A model generated the notes under the pieces. That model had not been told where the DNA came from and ran no database searches. It saw only the letters and a list, made by a program, of their open reading frames with translations. Of a stretch of DNA of 13,982 nt, positions 6,558 through 11,894 are shown one piece after another (the first letter of the stretch is position 1; each line of letters begins with the position of its first letter). The stretch comes from Novosphingobium sp. (GTDB lineage Bacteria > Pseudomonadota > Alphaproteobacteria > Sphingomonadales > Sphingomonadaceae): contig JAURNJ010000219.1 in assembly GCA_030830245.1 (NCBI GenBank), positions 1 to 13,982 on the forward strand. The letters are read 5' to 3'. Both the position numbers and the translations under genes were made by a program.

Positions 6558-6593
6558 CCGGTCAGGCGATTTGAAGGGAGTAGAGTAGAAGGC

Positions 6594-7249
6594 ATGGAAC
6601 AGGACAACCGGGAAAGCTGGCTCAATCGGGTGGCGGCGGGCATGGCTCCGTTGTTCGAGGCGCTGGACGCCCCCCTGCTCGCGCGTATCCGCGTGGCGAT
6701 CGGCTTCACCAGCGCGGGCCGCACACCAGCGCGGGCCGCAAGGGTAAGGCGATCGGCGAATGCTGGGATAATCGCTTGAGCGCGGACGGGCATTTCGAAA
6801 TCTTCATCCGTCCCGACCTCGCCCATGCGCCCGACGCCATGCCGGCGTAGATCGCCGCCATCCTCGCGCATGAGCTGGTCCATGCCGCTGTCGGCATCCC
6901 GGCAGGGCATGGGAAGGCGTTTAAACGGGTCGCGCTTGGCCTTGGCCTGGTTGGGCCGATGCGCGCCACCACCCCCGGCGAGGCGTTCCTGTCGGCCATC
7001 GCGCCGATCCTCGATGCCGTTGGCCCCCTCCCCCATGCCCGTCTCGATACGGACGGCGAATCCACCGCGCCCAAGAAGCAGAAAACCCGGATGCTCAAAT
7101 GCGAGTGCGCGACATGCGGCTACACCGTGAGGACCGCGCGCAAATGGCTGGAACTGGCCGGAGCGCCGCTCTGCCCGATCGAGGATCATGGCCGGATGGA
7201 GCATGAGCCGCTGGACGACGAGGACGACGATCCAGAGCCGGAGGATTGA
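6594..7249 (+). pseudogene. SprT-like zinc metalloprotease, broken by duplication and stop
   Basis: ATG at 6594 (GAAGGGAG at about 6573-6580, somewhat far, then GTAGAAGGC) opens a frame that fails after GFTSAGR because a 17-bp unit at 6707-6723 is repeated in tandem at 6724-6740. Removing one copy restores KGKAIGECWDNRLSADGHFEIFIRPDL. An in-frame TAG at 6848-6850 (MPA-stop-IAAIL) is a second lesion. Beyond it the frame shows AHELVHAAVG (HExxH zinc motif, codons 6869-6883), HGKAFKRVALGLG with the probable third His ligand, and a zinc ribbon, CECATCGYTV followed 20 residues later by CP. The C-terminus is very acidic (EPLDDEDDDPEPED). Repaired, it would be 212 aa. SprT-like proteins of plasmids and phages are often near replication genes; the role here is unknown. 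Confidence 0.85.
6707..6740 (+). repeat. 17-bp tandem duplication, frameshift-causing
   Basis: CACCAGCGCGGGCCGCA occurs twice back to back with no mismatch. Seventeen is not a multiple of three, so the extra copy disrupts the SprT-like reading frame. Its perfect identity suggests a recent replication-slippage event that could revert. Confidence 0.9.
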
Positions 7250-7268
7250 ACGGCTTAGAAATGTATAT

Positions 7269-7319
7269 CACTCTGATGGACAGGTCATGCCGTTTCGATT
7301 AACGATAGCACGCAGAGTG
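7269..7319 (+). promoter_or_regulatory. Putative parA operator/partition site region
   Basis: CACTCTG (7269-7275) and CAGAGTG (7313-7319) form a 7-bp inverted repeat bracketing an AT-richer stretch just upstream of the parA ATG. Between them TGGACA and TAACGA, 17 bases apart, could be -35 and -10. The right arm overlaps the parA ribosome-binding site (GAGGG). Small ribbon-helix-helix partition proteins usually bind just upstream of their own operon, so this is the first place to look for both operator and centromere. No longer repeat array is visible. Confidence 0.4.
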
Positions 7320-7327
7320 AGGGCGCT

Positions 7328-7963
7328 ATGATATTGGTAGTCGGGAACACAAAGGGCGGCGTTGGCAAGACCACGCTCGCCGTCAACCTCGCGGTGGCCC
7401 GCGCACTCGCGGGCCGCGACCTGTTGCTGGTGGACGGCGACGAGCAGGGAACCGCCCTCACCTTCACCCAGCTTCGCACCGAAGGTCTTGGCGAAGCCGG
7501 CTATACCGCCGTCGCCCTTACCGGCGCGGCGCTTCGCAGCCAGGTTCGCCAGCTCGCGCCCAAATATGACGATATCATCATCGACGTAGGCGGGCGCGAC
7601 ACCGGCTCGCTGCGCGCCGCGCTCACTGTCGCCGACACGCTGCTGATCCCCGTTCAGCCGCGCAGCTTCGACGTGTGGGCGCTCGATCAGGTGGCGGTGC
7701 TGGTGGCCGAGGCGCGCGAGATCAACGAGGGGCTGCGCGCCGTCGCGATCCTCAACGGCGCGGACCCGCAGGGCGGCGACAATGAGGCAGCCTTGCAGAT
7801 TATCGGCGATATCGAGGGGATCGAGGTGCTGTCCACCTCGATCGTGCGCCGCAAGGCGTTCCCGAACGCGGCGGCCGAGGGCAGGGCGGTGCTGGAGCAA
7901 TCCCCGCGCGACGCTAAGGCGATCGATGAGCTGACCGCGCTGATCGGTGCGGTATTTGTATAG
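7328..7963 (+). CDS. parA: ParA-type partition ATPase
   Basis: This 211-aa P-loop ATPase has the deviant Walker A of the ParA/MinD family at residues 7-16 (NTKGGVGKTT, with the signature Lys at 9), LLLVDGDEQGTA at 32-43 and IIIDVGGRDTG as the Walker B/A' region, then TLLIPVQPRSFDVWAL. It is short and has no N-terminal HTH, as in the ParF/type Ib group, whose partner is a small DNA-binding protein. ATP-driven binding to the nucleoid moves plasmid copies apart. The start ATG 7328 has GAGGG at good spacing. The partner gene begins 26 bp downstream of the TAG stop, so the two form an operon, and the origin and repA follow on the other strand. Confidence 0.92.
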   Translation: MILVVGNTKGGVGKTTLAVNLAVARALAGRDLLLVDGDEQGTALTFTQLRTEGLGEAGYTAVALTGAALRSQVRQLAPKYDDIIIDVGGRDTGSLRAALTVADTLLIPVQPRSFDVWALDQVAVLVAEAREINEGLRAVAILNGADPQGGDNEAALQIIGDIEGIEVLSTSIVRRKAFPNAAAEGRAVLEQSPRDAKAIDELTALIGAVFV

Positions 7964-7988
7964 CATGATGATAGCGGAGTGAAATGCA

Positions 7989-8255
7989 ATGGCTATCGCT
8001 CGTAAACCGAACAGCAAGCCCAAGCCGCCGGTTGATGAGGACGCGGCAGACGCTTTCATTGCCGGTGCCGCGAAACCGGCGACGCCGACGATCACGGCGG
8101 CGGCCGACGATGGGCCGCGCAAGGCGCCGGTCATGCTGCGCTTTGACCGCGCGTTGCTGGCGAAGGTCGATAGCGCTGCGAAGCGGCGCGGCATCAGTCG
8201 CAGCGCGTGGATTCAGTTCACCGTCAGCAGGGCGCTCGACGCCGGCGAAGGGTAA
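7989..8255 (+). CDS. Ribbon-helix-helix partition partner (ParB/ParG-like)
   Basis: This 88-aa protein starts at ATG 7989 with GGAGTG nine bases upstream. The first 50 residues are disordered and rich in Lys, Pro and Ala (KPNSKPKPP, then AAKPATPTITAAADD). The last 40 form a ribbon-helix-helix fold: APVMLRFDRALLAKVDSAAK, then RRGISRSAWIQFTVSRAL. This architecture, a flexible N-terminus plus a C-terminal DNA-binding ribbon, is that of ParG and similar centromere-binding proteins, where the tail stimulates the ATPase. Its position directly after parA supports the role. It does not belong to the large ParB/Spo0J family, so the symbol parB would be only by analogy. Confidence 0.82.
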   Translation: MAIARKPNSKPKPPVDEDAADAFIAGAAKPATPTITAAADDGPRKAPVMLRFDRALLAKVDSAAKRRGISRSAWIQFTVSRALDAGEG

Positions 8256-8282
8256 GCGTCCCGGATCGCAGCCTGATGCGCG

Positions 8283-8314
8283 AACGGTGAGTTTTGGGGT
8301 ATCGACTCACCGTT
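8283..8314. repeat. Composite Rep site at the repA 3' end (iteron + inverted half-site)
   Basis: AACGGTGAG (8283-8291) and CTCACCGTT (8306-8314) form a perfect 9-bp inverted repeat. The left arm continues into a full iteron on this strand (CGGTGAGTTTTGGGGTA, 8285-8301), so the unit is one iteron plus an opposing half-site four bases away. The repA stop codon (8307-8309) lies inside the right arm. In RNA it could also form a hairpin between the converging parA-operon and repA transcripts. Confidence 0.7.
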
Positions 8315-9185
8315 GAGTGGCGGGCAGGCTGAAATCGACCAGCACCGGCATTTCCGGGATACCGCCGCGCATCTTCGCGCGGCGGACGATGCTGTGCTGA
8401 TCGATCAGGTTTTGCGCGTCGCGGCGACCGCTCGATGTCTTGGCCATCCACAGCATCGCGACCTTTTCGACCTTGCGCCCTTTTTTGATCGGCGTGAAAT
8501 CGACATAGAAGGGGCAGAGCTTGTTGATTTCCTCCTGCGCGACCTTGAGGCAATATTTGTTGAGATCGGCGAAGCGTTCGAGCTTGCCCGCCGGCACGTT
8601 GAGCAGCCCGCGCAGTTCCGCGATCGTGAATTCTTCGCTTTGCTTGTACTCTAGGCCGATCCGCCGTTCGATCATCTCATAGAGGCACAGCGCATATTTC
8701 GACTCGAAACAATACATGACTTGCGTCTTGAGGCGCGCATAGACTTCGCTGTTGCGCAGTATCTCGATCAGCTCCTCGGGAATGCGGTAGTGGAGGAAGC
8801 CGTCCTTTTCGAGGCTTTCGTCGCTCGGGCCGAGGAGCTGGACGCGGCGCTTGTAGCTCTTGCCGGCTTTGCGGATGGTGACGATCGCGATGGTGCCCAT
8901 CAGGCGCAGCAGCGAGCTTTCGATACGCTCATTGCCCTGGTGCGTGCCTTTGAGCGCGGTCTTGGCGATCCGATGGATGATCGGCTCGCCGATCCGCTCC
9001 CAGGCGTTGGCGATCAGCAGATTGTAGATTCGGCGATCGGCGAGGGTGAGGGGGGTCAGCTCGACGATATCGACCAGTTCGCCGGGCTTGACGATCTCGC
9101 CGTAATTGGCGGGATCGAAAGGATTTCCGCGCCCCTTTTGCGCGAGCGTAAGGGCAGGGGTATCAACCAGGGCAACTTGCGTCAT
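8307..9185 (-). CDS. repA: Replication initiator RepA (Rep_3 superfamily-like)
   Basis: The 292-aa protein carries two winged-helix parts typical of iteron-binding initiators: residues about 44-110 (LTPLTLADRRIYNLLIANAW onward, with SLLRLMGTIAIVTI), and residues about 150-245 (YCFESKYALCLYEMIERR, FTIAELRGLLNVPAGKLERF, ADLNKYCLKVAQEEINKL, then YVDFTPIKKGRKVEKVAMLW). It should bind the iterons upstream as a monomer to open the origin, and as a dimer to repress itself. ATG at 9183-9185 was chosen; an in-frame TTG at 9197 adds four residues, and neither has a good ribosome-binding site. Low translation would fit copy-number control. GGTGAG half-sites overlap its leader. The frame has no lesion, unlike the transfer genes nearby. 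Confidence 0.9.
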   Translation of the reverse strand: MTQVALVDTPALTLAQKGRGNPFDPANYGEIVKPGELVDIVELTPLTLADRRIYNLLIANAWERIGEPIIHRIAKTALKGTHQGNERIESSLLRLMGTIAIVTIRKAGKSYKRRVQLLGPSDESLEKDGFLHYRIPEELIEILRNSEVYARLKTQVMYCFESKYALCLYEMIERRIGLEYKQSEEFTIAELRGLLNVPAGKLERFADLNKYCLKVAQEEINKLCPFYVDFTPIKKGRKVEKVAMLWMAKTSSGRRDAQNLIDQHSIVRRAKMRGGIPEMPVLVDFSLPATQR

Positions 9186-9195
9186 CGCGTCGTCC

Positions 9196-9245
9196 AAAGG
9201 TGAGCAGGAGGAAGGCCGAGACTCACCTTAACCGGCAAAGGTGAG
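9196..9245 (-). promoter_or_regulatory. repA leader with three Rep half-sites (autoregulatory operator)
   Basis: AAAGGTGAG at 9196-9204, CTCACCTT at 9222-9229 and AAAGGTGAG at 9237-9245 alternate in orientation, forming two overlapping inverted repeats (8-bp arms). They lie between the origin and the repA start, where a promoter must be. A weak candidate on the minus strand is TTGCCC ... TTAAGG, overlapped by these half-sites. Initiators of this class commonly repress their own gene from inverted half-iterons, which is the inferred role. Confidence 0.6.
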
Positions 9246-9276
9246 CCGGGCAAATCCTAAAGCTCGCCGTTGGCGC

Positions 9277-9306
9277 ACGGTGAGGAGATACCCCAAAGCT
9301 CACCGT
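9277..9306. repeat. Composite Rep site upstream of repA (iteron + inverted half-site)
   Basis: ACGGTGAG (9277-9284) and CTCACCGT (9299-9306) are a perfect 8-bp inverted repeat around GAGA plus the iteron core TACCCCAAAG. The iteron itself is 9289-9305. It lies 30 bp before the regularly spaced array, so it is off the 22-bp register. Its symmetry resembles the dimer-binding operator of iteron plasmids. Confidence 0.7.
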
Positions 9307-9318
9307 CGATCGGATGCC

Positions 9319-9423
9319 TACCCCAAAGCTCACCAGACTCGACCCCAACACTCACCTTTACCGACCCCAAAACTCACCGAAGGCTACCCCAAAACTCACG
9401 CGACTCGACCCCAACACTCACTT
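9319..9423 (+). repeat. oriV iteron array: five 17-bp repeats at 22-bp period
   Basis: Repeats start at 9319, 9341, 9363, 9385 and 9407, exactly 22 bp (two helical turns) apart. The consensus is (T/G)ACCCCAA(A/C)(G/A)CTCACC, with small variations in the middle and last bases (for example CACTCAC in the third and fifth). The spacing places every repeat on the same helix face, as needed for cooperative initiator binding. The first and second half of the consensus, ACCCC and CTCACC, recur singly in the repA leader and elsewhere. Confidence 0.88.
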
Positions 9424-9467
9424 TTCGCGGCTATTTTCCCAGGTTTTCTGCGGGCTTGAGCACCCCT

Positions 9468-9499
9468 GAATCTTGAATCTAAGAAGAATCTTTGAATCT
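9468..9499 (+). other. AT-rich origin unwinding element with four GAATCT repeats
   Basis: GAATCT occurs at 9468, 9475, 9486 and 9494 within a 32-bp AT-rich stretch between the iteron array and the DnaA box. In iteron plasmids, short AT-rich repeats in this position melt first. The assignment rests on position and composition. Confidence 0.65.
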
Positions 9500-9508
9500 G
9501 AACGCGAA

Positions 9509-9525
9509 CGGTGAGCTTTGGGGTA
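9509..9525 (-). repeat. Inverted iteron beside the DnaA box
   Basis: CGGTGAGCTTTGGGGTA is an iteron in opposite orientation to the main array. It lies on the far side of the AT-rich element, nine bases before the DnaA box, so the unwinding element is bracketed by initiator sites facing each other. Confidence 0.75.
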
Positions 9526-9533
9526 GTCTTACC

Positions 9534-9542
9534 TGTGGATAA
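9534..9542 (-). promoter_or_regulatory. DnaA box
   Basis: TGTGGATAA is the exact reverse complement of the consensus TTATCCACA. It adjoins the inverted iteron and the AT-rich element, and so marks the host DnaA entry site of the plasmid origin. Confidence 0.85.
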
Positions 9543-9596
9543 CTTGCCGCGCGCCACACCGTCACAGCCACAAAGAAGAAGAAAGCACCGCCTCTT

Positions 9597-9692
9597 GGGG
9601 CTTCGCCCCGCCGGCTCGCGCCCTACGGGCGCCCCGGATGGCTAAAGCCATCCTCCCACCCGGCGTCCCCATGATGAGCCGGCTACGCCGGC
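9597..9692. repeat. Cluster of four short perfect hairpins
   Basis: The four stem-loops are GGGGC-TTC-GCCCC (9597-9609), GCGCCC-TAC-GGGCGC (9618-9632), GGATGGC-TAAA-GCCATCC (9636-9653) and GCCGGC-TAC-GCCGGC (9678-9692). They follow the origin by about 55 bp, have loops of only three or four bases beginning with T, and contain no coding frame. They may act as single-strand initiation signals, structured RNA or terminators. Confidence 0.6.
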
Positions 9693-9701
9693 ACGCTTTT
9701 T
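9678..9701 (+). terminator. Possible rho-independent terminator
   Basis: The last hairpin of the cluster (GCCGGC stem, TAC loop) is followed after four bases by TTTTT at 9697-9701 on the plus strand. It would stop plus-strand transcripts leaving the origin region. The four-base gap before the T run makes it suboptimal. Confidence 0.45.
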
Positions 9702-10175
9702 GTTCAGATCAGCCCCATTTCCACCGCTCCGCACAACAATTCAGCTCACCACTAGGTCCAACCGTCCAATTGGCTTTCCAAAAAGCCATGTGGAGAGCCC
9801 AGCACTTCATTTGAGAAGGAGGGAAGGACGGAAACGTCCCAACAGGCGCGGTTTTTGGCCCGCACAGCCTCTTTCAGGCACTCAGGAGTGTTTGAGAGGG
9901 TCGGACGATCAAGACGCTCTACGGGCTTCCCAGGCGGCCAATTCCCCGAACCTAGATCTTCGTGGTTTCACCCGCCCCACGCGACGGGCCGAGGTTGGCG
10001 TCGATCGCCAAGGTGAGGACCTACCCCAAAACTCACCTTACGCACGCCAGAGACCGATTTTTCCGCGCTTCGCTACGCATATTCACGCGGCAAGATATGG
10101 CGGAACGCTATCACCTAGATATACAAACGATATTACACAGATTGCTACTATGCCAGCGCGACCGTTTAAACGCTT
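9702..10175. other. Gene-free stretch between origin and transfer region
   Basis: The open frames here have no family signature and are Arg/Pro-rich. Small structures seen are GGCTTT/AAAGCC (9772-9787), a GGACG-GAAA-CGTCC hairpin with a GNRA-type loop (9826-9839) preceded by a purine-rich GAAGGAGGGAAGG run, and CACTC-AG-GAGTG (9879-9890). A lone Rep half-site, CTCACC, is at 9745-9750. An AT-rich patch at 10110-10150 could hold a promoter, but nothing convincing is expressed from it. Confidence 0.5.
10010..10039. repeat. Distal composite Rep site (iteron + inverted half-site)
   Basis: AAGGTGAG (10010-10017) and CTCACCTT (10032-10039) form a perfect 8-bp inverted repeat enclosing GACC plus the iteron core TACCCCAAAA. 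The complete iteron is 10022-10038. The layout is the same as at 8283-8314 (opposite orientation) and 9277-9306, although this copy is about 470 bp beyond the DnaA box and not next to a gene start. Confidence 0.7.
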
Positions 10176-10748
10176 TCACGCCTGATCGAACCGGCCGGCG
10201 AACTCGCGATCGGCATAGTAGGCGAGCTTGGCGGCGACGATCGGGCGCTGACCGGCGAGGAACAGCAATTCCAGATCGGCCGGCAGCATGCGAACTTCAT
10301 CGGGGGTGAGCAGGGGACGGCCGACATGTTGCGCGCCGAACGATATGCCGGTTTCCTCCGCGTCGATCGCGCGGCTCATCGTCTCGAACACGACCGTCTC
10401 CTAGCCGAGCAGGTCGGAGACCAGTTTCGCGCTGTCGTGATCGTTGACCCCGAACACCTGCAGGACGCCGGCATTGGACAGGAAGGTGCCGGCGCGGCGC
10501 TCGTAGAGCGCGCGGAGCTGGTGGACGTCCTGCAGGATCGGCCAGAGCTGGATACCGTAGCCCGCCATCAGGCCCATGGCGCGCTCAACGGGTTCGAGGC
10601 GGCCGAGCGCGGCGAACTCATCGAGCAGGAACAGCACGGGCTTTTCGGCTGACGCCGGCGCACGGACCAGCTCGGTCAGTCTCTGCGCCAGCATCAGGCG
10701 CAGCCAGCGGGCATAGGTGGCGAGCCGATCGGGCGGCAGCACCGCCAT
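10176..10748 (-). pseudogene. traG: traG (VirD4-type coupling protein), C-terminal remnant with in-frame TAG
   Basis: TraG couples the relaxosome to the mating channel. Only about the last 190 of an expected 600-plus residues remain. They begin at AVLPPDRLATYARWLRLMLA, continue through the Walker B region PVLFLLDEFAALGRLEPVE, then GIQLWPILQDVHQLRALY and TFLSNAGVLQVFGVNDHDSA, and end at FAGRFDQA with TGA. The N-terminal membrane segments and Walker A are absent. In addition TAG at 10401-10403 interrupts the frame (DLLG-stop-ETVVFE); the codons on both sides are in the same frame and continue the family sequence, so this is a nonsense mutation (Gln is the likely original). At about 10749 the frame is joined abruptly to an unrelated membrane-protein gene, which marks a deletion of over 1 kb. 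The protein cannot hydrolyse ATP. Confidence 0.88.
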
Positions 10749-11052
10749 ATTGCAGGATCAGGGGCTGGAAGAGGGCGCGCAGGCCGACGAGGATGACGAC
10801 GAGAACCGTCAGCATCATCATCGTCTGATAGAGATTGGAATCGTGCGCCAGGCCGAGCAGCGAGCCGAGCAGATATTGCATTCCCAGGCCCAGCACGATG
10901 CCGGTGGCGAGGAAGAGGATCAGGACGCCGAACAGGTGGCGGATCAGCCTGGCGGGAATGACGATGAAGGCGGTGAGCGCCCACACTGGATTCTGGCGCG
11001 CTATGCGGGCGAGATTGCGGATCGCGCGGCCGAGCTAGCGCAGCCATTCCAT
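10749..11052 (-). pseudogene. Membrane protein of the tra operon, early TAG and truncated end
   Basis: ATG at 11050-11052 has an ideal ribosome-binding site (GGAGGG, six bases upstream) and begins MEWLR, but codon 6 is TAG (11035-11037). The frame then continues LGRAIRNLARIARQNPVWAL with two hydrophobic segments: TAFIVIPARLIRHLFGVLIL extended by FLATGIVLGLGMQYLL, and NLYQTMMMLTVLVVILVGL, each long enough to span the membrane. It ends in LFQPLILQYG, where it runs into the traG remnant out of frame. In related plasmids small membrane proteins often precede traG; I do not recognise the family. Two independent lesions make it a pseudogene. Confidence 0.7.
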
Positions 11053-11333
11053 GTCAGGCCCTCCGATCGGTGAGATTGCCAGCGCCGGGTCCGCGTCGGG
11101 ATGATCGAGCAGCTTGAGGACGATCGCGGTGGCGAGGGGAGGGGCACGCCCTCGTCGCGCAGCATGTCGAACAGGGCGTCCTCGTCAGGCGTCAGCGCCA
11201 TGTCCTCGATCGCGAGATTAGTGCGCGCGTCGGCATCGTCCTCGTGCCACATGGCGACTTCGGCCGGGGTGCCGCGCACATAATCGAGCGCGCGGACCTG
11301 GGCGCGGATCGCTGCCACGTTGAATCTGGTCAT
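11053..11333 (-). pseudogene. Small conserved tra-operon protein, frameshifted
   Basis: ATG at 11331-11333 overlaps the traD stop as ATGA, showing coupling. The first 65 residues are MTRFNVAAIRAQVRALDYVR, then TPAEVAMWHEDDADARTNLA and LTPDEDALFDMLRDEGVPL. At a C-rich run (about 11135-11145) the frame degenerates into Ser/Arg-rich sequence (open to 11001), whereas shifting by one base gives ATAIVLKLLDHPDADPALAI, a sensible helix. A single-base loss in a C run explains this. In the corrected frame no stop is met before the next gene's MEWLR, so either another indel lies at the boundary or the two were one gene. Function unknown. Confidence 0.6.
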
Positions 11334-11623
11334 GGTGTTTCACTACCTTCCGCTTCGGCATCGAACGCGCGTTTGCCGCGCCGCTTCCAGAGCGCCAGTG
11401 TATCGCCATTCTCACGCGCCTTCGCCGCGAGTTCGAGCATCGCGCCGTAGAGGATGGCGCGATCGTCGTCGGCGAGATCGACGAGGCCGGCCTTCTGGAC
11501 GAGGCCACCCAGCTCGATCAGGTGGCGGGTGCGTTCCCTGCGTTGCACGACCCATCCTTTCGTATCGGTGCGGCGCTGCCCGGCCTCAGCTCTGCGAACC
11601 GCCTGCTGGAGTTTCGCCTGCAT
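11330..11623 (-). CDS. traD: Conjugal transfer protein TraD (Ti-type)
   Basis: The Ti-plasmid TraD family is recognised by RRERTRHLIELGGLVQKAG, followed by LVDLADDDRAILYGAMLELA. These are small basic proteins of the conjugal DNA-processing set, of uncertain exact role. The best start is ATG at 11621-11623 (97 aa, MQAKLQQAVRRAEAG), overlapping traC by 38 bp. An upstream ATG at 11689 with GGGAGG would give 119 aa but overlap by 104 bp. The C-terminus is charged (WKRRGKRAFDAEAEG). It ends at TGA 11330-11332, coupled to the next small gene. Confidence 0.75.
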   Translation of the reverse strand: MQAKLQQAVRRAEAGQRRTDTKGWVVQRRERTRHLIELGGLVQKAGLVDLADDDRAILYGAMLELAAKARENGDTLALWKRRGKRAFDAEAEGSETP

Positions 11624-11894
11624 CCTGGCCGTTGTCTGAAAGGCCCTTGCCAGATTTGCGCCCGCGCCGCTGAAAGAAGGCCGCGCCATCAGAGCGCCAC
11701 GCCTCCCGATTTTCCGCGACCTGCACCTCGCCGATGACATGCAGCAGCGCGCCGGCCAGCACTTCGGCGTCGAGCGTATCGGCCCCGGTCGCCATCACCA
11801 GTTCACCGAGCTGCTGGACCTTCTTCGCCTTCAATGCCCTGGCCTTGTCGCCGAGCGCTTTCAGCTCCGCGTCGTAATCGCGCACCTTACGCAT
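11586..11894 (-). CDS. TraC-like conjugal transfer protein
   Basis: This 102-aa protein has an N-terminal coiled-coil-like helix (RDYDAELKALGDKARALK) followed by KKVQQLGELVMATGADTLD and AEVLAGALLHVIGEV. This resembles the TraC/TraD accessory proteins of alphaproteobacterial transfer regions, in which a Lys-rich helix precedes a 'GELV..TGAD..D.E.LAGAL' segment. The C-terminal 30 residues are basic and low-complexity (FFQRRGRKSGKGLSDNG). ATG at 11892-11894 overlaps the upstream gene's stop by eight bases. By position (second gene from oriT, before traD) it matches Ti traC; the name is by analogy. Confidence 0.7.
   Translation of the reverse strand: MRKVRDYDAELKALGDKARALKAKKVQQLGELVMATGADTLDAEVLAGALLHVIGEVQVAENREAWRSDGAAFFQRRGRKSGKGLSDNGQDAGETPAGGSQS

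Larger units (their letters stand above)
6186..6593. other. Gene-free stretch with inverted repeats upstream of the SprT-like gene
   Basis: The open frames here (for example plus-strand frames over 6167-6588) are Arg/Pro/Ser-rich and lack family signatures or ribosome-binding sites. What can be seen is a perfect 18-bp palindrome, a 19-bp imperfect inverted repeat with flanking CCCCCCTCTCC direct copies, and a GC-rich hairpin 37 bp before the SprT-like start. These are listed separately. It may be the remains of an inserted element. Confidence 0.5.

Noticed and set aside
6175..6588. Two overlapping plus-strand frames of about 135 codons upstream of the SprT-like gene
   Set aside because: They are rich in Arg/Ser/Pro, overlap each other and the repeats, and lack a start signal.
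7268..8194. Minus-strand open frame of 308 codons over the partition operon
   Set aside because: It is opposite parA and its partner, both with strong motifs. Its translation is low-complexity and rich in Arg and His.
9289..9423. Regular repeats that might be taken for a CRISPR array
   Set aside because: The repeats are 17 bp with 5-bp gaps on a 22-bp period next to a replication initiator, with no cas genes. They are iterons.
6912..10175. Shared GCGTTTAAACG word in the SprT-like gene and near the traG end, possible recombination trace
   Set aside because: The match is short and around a self-complementary core, with the flanks diverging quickly; it is compatible with chance.
9700..10185. 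161-codon plus-strand frame between the origin and traG
   Set aside because: There is no ribosome-binding site or recognisable domain. The frame crosses a Rep composite site and the end of traG, and its composition is not protein-like.
10155..10185. Tiny peptide frame before the traG remnant on the plus strand
   Set aside because: It has 11 codons, no ribosome-binding site, and overlaps the end of traG on the other strand.
6848..11037. Reassignment of TAG to glutamine in the host or element
   Set aside because: Other genes here end properly with TAG (the RelE toxin, parA, both transposases, the secreted protein), and the interrupted genes carry additional frameshifts or deletions. Decay is simpler.
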